Program-made: the position numbers and the translations under genes
Origin: Rhodanobacter sp. AS-Z3
Lineage (GTDB): Bacteria; Pseudomonadota; Gammaproteobacteria; Xanthomonadales; Rhodanobacteraceae
Assembly (NCBI RefSeq): GCF_029224025.1
Contig: NZ_CP119392.1
Span: forward strand, 3,185,001 to 3,249,000
Length of the DNA: 64,000 bases
Reading direction: 5' to 3'
Notes under the pieces: model-generated
The model's input: only the letters and a program-made list of their open reading frames with translations
Told to the model about the DNA's origin: nothing
Database searches by the model: none
Part shown: positions 61,289 to 64,000 of the stretch, piece by piece
Layout: every line of letters begins with the position of its first letter
How positions within the stretch are numbered: position 1 is the first letter of the stretch

Positions 61289-61909
61289 ATGGCCCTTGCC
61301 ATCCGCGACGTGCGCGAGCACGACCTGGATGCCGTGCTGGCGCTCAACAATGCTGCCGGTCACTCCATCCTCGCACTGGACCAAACCCAGTTGCGCTATT
61401 TCTTCGAGCGCGCGGATTATTTCCGCGTGGCCGAGATCGACGGCCAGCTCGCCGGTTTCCTGATCGCCCTGCGCGAAGGGCACGATTACGCCAGCCCGAA
61501 CTACCGCTGGTTTGCCGAACACTATCCGCAGTTCCTGTACATCGACCGCATCGTGATCACGAATGCGCATCGTCGCCACGGGCTGGGGCGCATCTTCTAT
61601 TGCGACGTGCACAGCTACGCCGAAGTGCGTGTGCCGCTGCTGACCTGCGAAGTGTTCCTGGAGCCGCGCGATGACGTCGTCGTACTGTTCCACGGCACCT
61701 ACGGTTTCCAGGAAGTGGGCCAGCAGCGCATGGGTGAGCACGGCCCACAAGTCAGCCTGCTGGCCGTCGACCTGCCCAGCTTCGCCTATGTCCGTGATAC
61801 CTGGCTGGAGAAGAGTGGCCTGCCCGCGGTGCCATGGCTGGCCGAACGCGAACGGCCCGGCCTGACGCCAACCCATCCACTTCGTCTCGCCGGGGAGCAA
61901 CGCGCATGA
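61289..61909 (+). CDS. GNAT family N-acetyltransferase
   Basis: 206 residues from ATG 61289. Motif A region RRHGLGRIFYCDVHSYAE (R/Q-x-x-G-x-G/A type) follows IDRIVITNAHR. The protein has a typical GNAT core (about 5-160) and a Pro-rich tail. Substrate unknown. Its stop overlaps minC's start (ATGA), so it is the first gene of a min operon here, an arrangement that links it to division site control or simply to shared expression. Confidence 0.85.
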   Translation: MALAIRDVREHDLDAVLALNNAAGHSILALDQTQLRYFFERADYFRVAEIDGQLAGFLIALREGHDYASPNYRWFAEHYPQFLYIDRIVITNAHRRHGLGRIFYCDVHSYAEVRVPLLTCEVFLEPRDDVVVLFHGTYGFQEVGQQRMGEHGPQVSLLAVDLPSFAYVRDTWLEKSGLPAVPWLAERERPGLTPTHPLRLAGEQRA

Positions 61910-62673
61910 ATGCCAGCATGGATGCCGCCGACGCCTGCGACCTGCGTTTCGGGCAGGTCGGTATAGCCTGCGTGCGAGTGCGCCGGGTCGATGCCGCTGC
62001 GTTGTGCGACGAACTGGAACGCCGCGTGCGTGCAGCGCCGCAAATGTTTGCCCGCGCCGCCGTGGTGCTGGACCTCAGTCACCTGCTCGACCTGCCTGAT
62101 GACGGCACCGTCGACGCGCTGCTGGAAGCGGTGCGCAGTGCCGGCATGTTGCCGGTGGGGCTGGCTTACGGTACCAACGAGACCGAGGCGCTGGCCAAGC
62201 GCATGGGCCTGCCGCTGATCGCCAAGTTCCGTGCTGCCTATGAACCCGTCCAGGGCGCACCGGTTGCTGCCGAACCCGCGCCGCGCAATGAACCCGCCCC
62301 GGTTGAACGGCACGAGGCGATCTTGTCCGCGCCCGCCAGCGGCAGCGTGGGTTCCCAGCAGCACGCAGGCTCGGTGCGCTCCGGCCAGCAAGTCTATGCG
62401 CGTGATCGCGACCTGATCGTCACCGGCGCCGTGGCCAACGGTGCCGAAGTGATCGCCGATGGCAACATCCACATCTATGGCGGCCTGCGTGGTCGCGCGA
62501 TGGCGGGTGCGCAGGGCGACGAAAAGGCGCGCATCTTCGTTTCCGATTTCCGTGCCGAGCTGGTGGCGATTGCGGGGCAATATCGGGTCTTCGAGCAGAT
62601 CCCTGCCGACCTCGAAGGCCATTCCGTGCAATGCTGGCTCGATGGCGAAAAACTGATGATCGCCAAGCTGTGA
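61906..62673 (+). CDS. minC: Septum site-determining protein MinC
   Basis: 255 residues from ATG 61906 (GGAG 9 bp upstream). N-terminal domain (about 10-105: FARAAVVLDLSHLL, MLPVGLAYGTNE) inhibits FtsZ. A Pro/Ala linker (115-140) leads to the C-terminal beta-helix (QQVYARDRDLIVTGAV, GADGNIHIYGGLRGRAMAG-like, with ARIFVSDFRAELVAIAG), which binds MinD. Length and order are standard. Part of the minCDE operon. Confidence 0.96.
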   Translation: MNASMDAADACDLRFGQVGIACVRVRRVDAAALCDELERRVRAAPQMFARAAVVLDLSHLLDLPDDGTVDALLEAVRSAGMLPVGLAYGTNETEALAKRMGLPLIAKFRAAYEPVQGAPVAAEPAPRNEPAPVERHEAILSAPASGSVGSQQHAGSVRSGQQVYARDRDLIVTGAVANGAEVIADGNIHIYGGLRGRAMAGAQGDEKARIFVSDFRAELVAIAGQYRVFEQIPADLEGHSVQCWLDGEKLMIAKL

Positions 62674-62710
62674 TCACCCACAACAAAAACAAATCTGCGG
62701 AGATGAACCC

Positions 62711-63526
62711 TTGACTGCTGAGATTATCGTTGTCACCTCCGGCAAAGGCGGCGTCGGCAAGACGACGACCAGCGCCTCGCTGGCCACCGGTCTGGCCATG
62801 GCCGGCAAGAAAGTCGCCGTGATCGACTTCGATGTCGGCTTGCGCAACCTCGACCTGATCATGGGTTGCGAACGTCGAGTGGTGTATGACTTCGTCAATG
62901 TCGTACATGGCGAGGCCACGCTGAAGCAGTCGCTGATCAAGGACAAGCGCTACGAGAACCTGTTCGTGCTGGCGGCCAGCCAGACCCGTGACAAGGATGC
63001 GCTGACCCAGGAAGGCGTCGAGAAAGTCCTCGAGGGCCTGTCCGAAATGGACTTCGACTTCGTCGTCTGCGATTCGCCCGCCGGCATCGAGAAAGGCGCC
63101 CACCTGGCGATGTATTTCGCCGACCATGCGGTGGTGGTGGTGAACCCGGAAGTTTCTTCGGTGCGCGATTCCGACCGGATCCTCGGCCTGCTTGCCAGCA
63201 AGACCCGGCGCGCGGAAAAAGGCGAGACACCGATCACCCAGCATCTGCTGCTGACCCGCTACAACCCGGCCCGCGTAGCCATCGGCGAAATGCTGAGCGT
63301 GAAGGACGTCGAGGAAATTCTCGGCATCCAGGTGGTTGGGGTGATCCCGGAATCGGAGAACGTGCTGACCGCATCGAACAATGGCATCCCGGTGATCGTC
63401 GACGCCAATTCACTGGCCGGTCAGGCCTATGGCGACACGGTTGCCCGCATCCTCGGCGAGGAGCGTCCGCTTCGCTTCATCGACGTGCCCAAGAAGGGCT
63501 TTCTCCAGCGCGTGTTCGGAGGTTGA
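62711..63526 (+). CDS. minD: Septum site-determining ATPase MinD
   Basis: 271 residues, TTG start 62711 with CGGAGATG 10 bp upstream. The deviant Walker A KGGVGKTT (12-19) includes the signature Lys, followed by DFDVGLRNLDLIMGCERR. The C-terminal amphipathic membrane-targeting helix is visible in GFLQRVFGG. MinD oscillates with MinE and recruits MinC. Order minC-minD-minE as in E. coli. Confidence 0.97.
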   Translation: MTAEIIVVTSGKGGVGKTTTSASLATGLAMAGKKVAVIDFDVGLRNLDLIMGCERRVVYDFVNVVHGEATLKQSLIKDKRYENLFVLAASQTRDKDALTQEGVEKVLEGLSEMDFDFVVCDSPAGIEKGAHLAMYFADHAVVVVNPEVSSVRDSDRILGLLASKTRRAEKGETPITQHLLLTRYNPARVAIGEMLSVKDVEEILGIQVVGVIPESENVLTASNNGIPVIVDANSLAGQAYGDTVARILGEERPLRFIDVPKKGFLQRVFGG

Positions 63527-63531
63527 TCACG

Positions 63532-63816
63532 ATGGGCATTCTCGATTTCCTGAAGCGCAAGCCCGAGGCCACCGCCAACGTGGCGCGCGAGCGTCTGCGC
63601 ATCATCGTGGCGCAGGAACGTTCCACCCGCGGTGCGCCGGACTACCTGCCGATGATGCGCAATGAGCTGCTTGAAGTGATCAAGAAGTACGTCCACGTCG
63701 ACCTTGAAGCCATCAATATCAACTTCGAGCGCGACAGCGGCCACGAAATTCTTGAACTCTCGGTCACCCTGCCCGACGGCAAGCTGCCCGCCAAGAGCGA
63801 AGCCAAAAACGGCTGA
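63532..63816 (+). CDS. minE: Cell division topological specificity factor MinE
   Basis: 94 residues from ATG 63532, 5 bp after minD; a TTG three codons upstream overlaps minD's stop. MGILDFLKRKPEATANVARERL is the membrane-binding N-terminus and MinD-stimulating helix, and LLEVIKKYVHVDLEAININ is the dimerisation domain. It drives MinD ATPase and pole-to-pole oscillation. Last gene of the operon before a strong hairpin. Confidence 0.97.
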   Translation: MGILDFLKRKPEATANVARERLRIIVAQERSTRGAPDYLPMMRNELLEVIKKYVHVDLEAININFERDSGHEILELSVTLPDGKLPAKSEAKNG

Positions 63817-63835
63817 GTCCGCGATGCTGACTACC

Positions 63836-63860
63836 GCCGGGCGGCCACGCGCCGCCCGGC
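63836..63860 (+). terminator. Terminator of the min operon
   Basis: Perfect 10-bp stem GCCGGGCGGC / GCCGCCCGGC with loop CACGC, 19 bp after minE, followed by CTTCCCTTTCC. Confidence 0.75.
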
Positions 63861-63903
63861 CTTCCCTTTCCGGCCATTCCATTCGCGCACACTGCGCACC
63901 TTC

Positions 63904-64000
63904 ATGCACCCCGACAATCACACTTCCGCCAGCGATCCTTCCAGCCTCGTGCTGTGCGTCGGTCAGATTGGATTAGACCACGCAGCCAGCCTGCTCGACC
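63904..64000 (+). CDS. Partial ORF at right edge
   Basis: Open frame from ATG 63904 to the window end, 32 codons: a Ser/Asp-rich start (MHPDNHTSASDPSSL) then VLCVGQIGLDHAASLLD. Too short to assign. The codon use looks typical for the genome, so a real gene is likely to continue beyond the window. Confidence 0.4.
   Translation, partial: MHPDNHTSASDPSSLVLCVGQIGLDHAASLLD

Noticed and set aside
1..64000. tRNA or rRNA genes, prophage, IS elements
   Set aside because: No cloverleaf-like T-loop sequences, transposase, integrase or phage structural proteins were recognised on either strand.

Overview
The window reads as chromosomal DNA of a GC-rich gammaproteobacterium of the Xanthomonadales, most likely Rhodanobacteraceae (Rhodanobacter or Dyella type). 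This is inferred from gene content and style: PldA, YajQ, MinCDE, RlmKL, Bpt, PurT, a GldA/F/G-type ABC cluster, and GTAG-headed REP hairpins between genes. No tRNA, rRNA, CRISPR array, insertion sequence or prophage is visible. Almost all of it looks like vertically inherited core genome. Only the first ~1.4 kb (a broken HNH nuclease gene and an orphan acidic protein, visibly less GC-rich) looks like the edge of an accessory region.

Layout. 0-1.7 kb: accessory edge and a small zinc-ribbon ORF. 1.8-11.9 kb: chaperone htpG and protease htpX, the tRNA-modification genes gluQ and tcdA, acetoacetyl-CoA reductase, a cytochrome c'-like protein, pirin, an old yellow enzyme, an alpha/beta hydrolase and a cold-shock gene. 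12-20 kb: a lipoprotein, a YcaQ-type DNA glycosylase, an EF-hand protein, outer-membrane phospholipase A, SlyD, penicillin-binding protein 4, glutathione peroxidase and pncB. A candidate C-rich-loop small RNA lies just upstream of pncB. 20-30 kb: a c-type cytochrome, envelope lipoproteins, a histone-H1-like protein with a 15-bp tandem repeat, a rhomboid-like protein, PhzF, a beta-hydroxyacid dehydrogenase, a YiiX-like hydrolase, BaiN and YajQ.

29.5-33.3 kb is a redox-stress module. An ECF sigma factor with an NrsF-type membrane anti-sigma faces dipZ and a Tat-exported msrB. The shared 129-bp spacer holds two divergent promoters of the form GTAAC(C/T)-N16-CGAA. 33.5-43 kb: small membrane proteins, trxC, an S10 peptidase, the ergothioneine genes egtB-egtD, and rlmKL. 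43-53.6 kb: a peptidoglycan amidase, tesB, bpt, a glutamate-synthase-like FMN enzyme, purT, an SPFH/ribbon-helix-helix/CPBP operon behind a perfect palindrome, and the copper-delivery genes sco1-pcuAC with ctaG. 53.7-64 kb: a gldA-gldF-gldG type ABC operon, an SRPBCC-domain protein, a DesK/DesR-type two-component pair, and a GNAT-minC-minD-minE operon ending in a strong terminator.

Theme: an unusual share of genes handles thiol, methionine and redox damage (gpx, old yellow enzyme, dipZ, msrB, trxC, egtBD, pirin, sigF/nrsF) or envelope upkeep. The most interesting non-coding signals are the C-rich-loop RNA (20032-20165), the twin sigma-F promoters (30879-30944), the palindrome at 48799-48821, and REP hairpins whose 5' GTAG/GTAA supplies the stop codon of four different genes.
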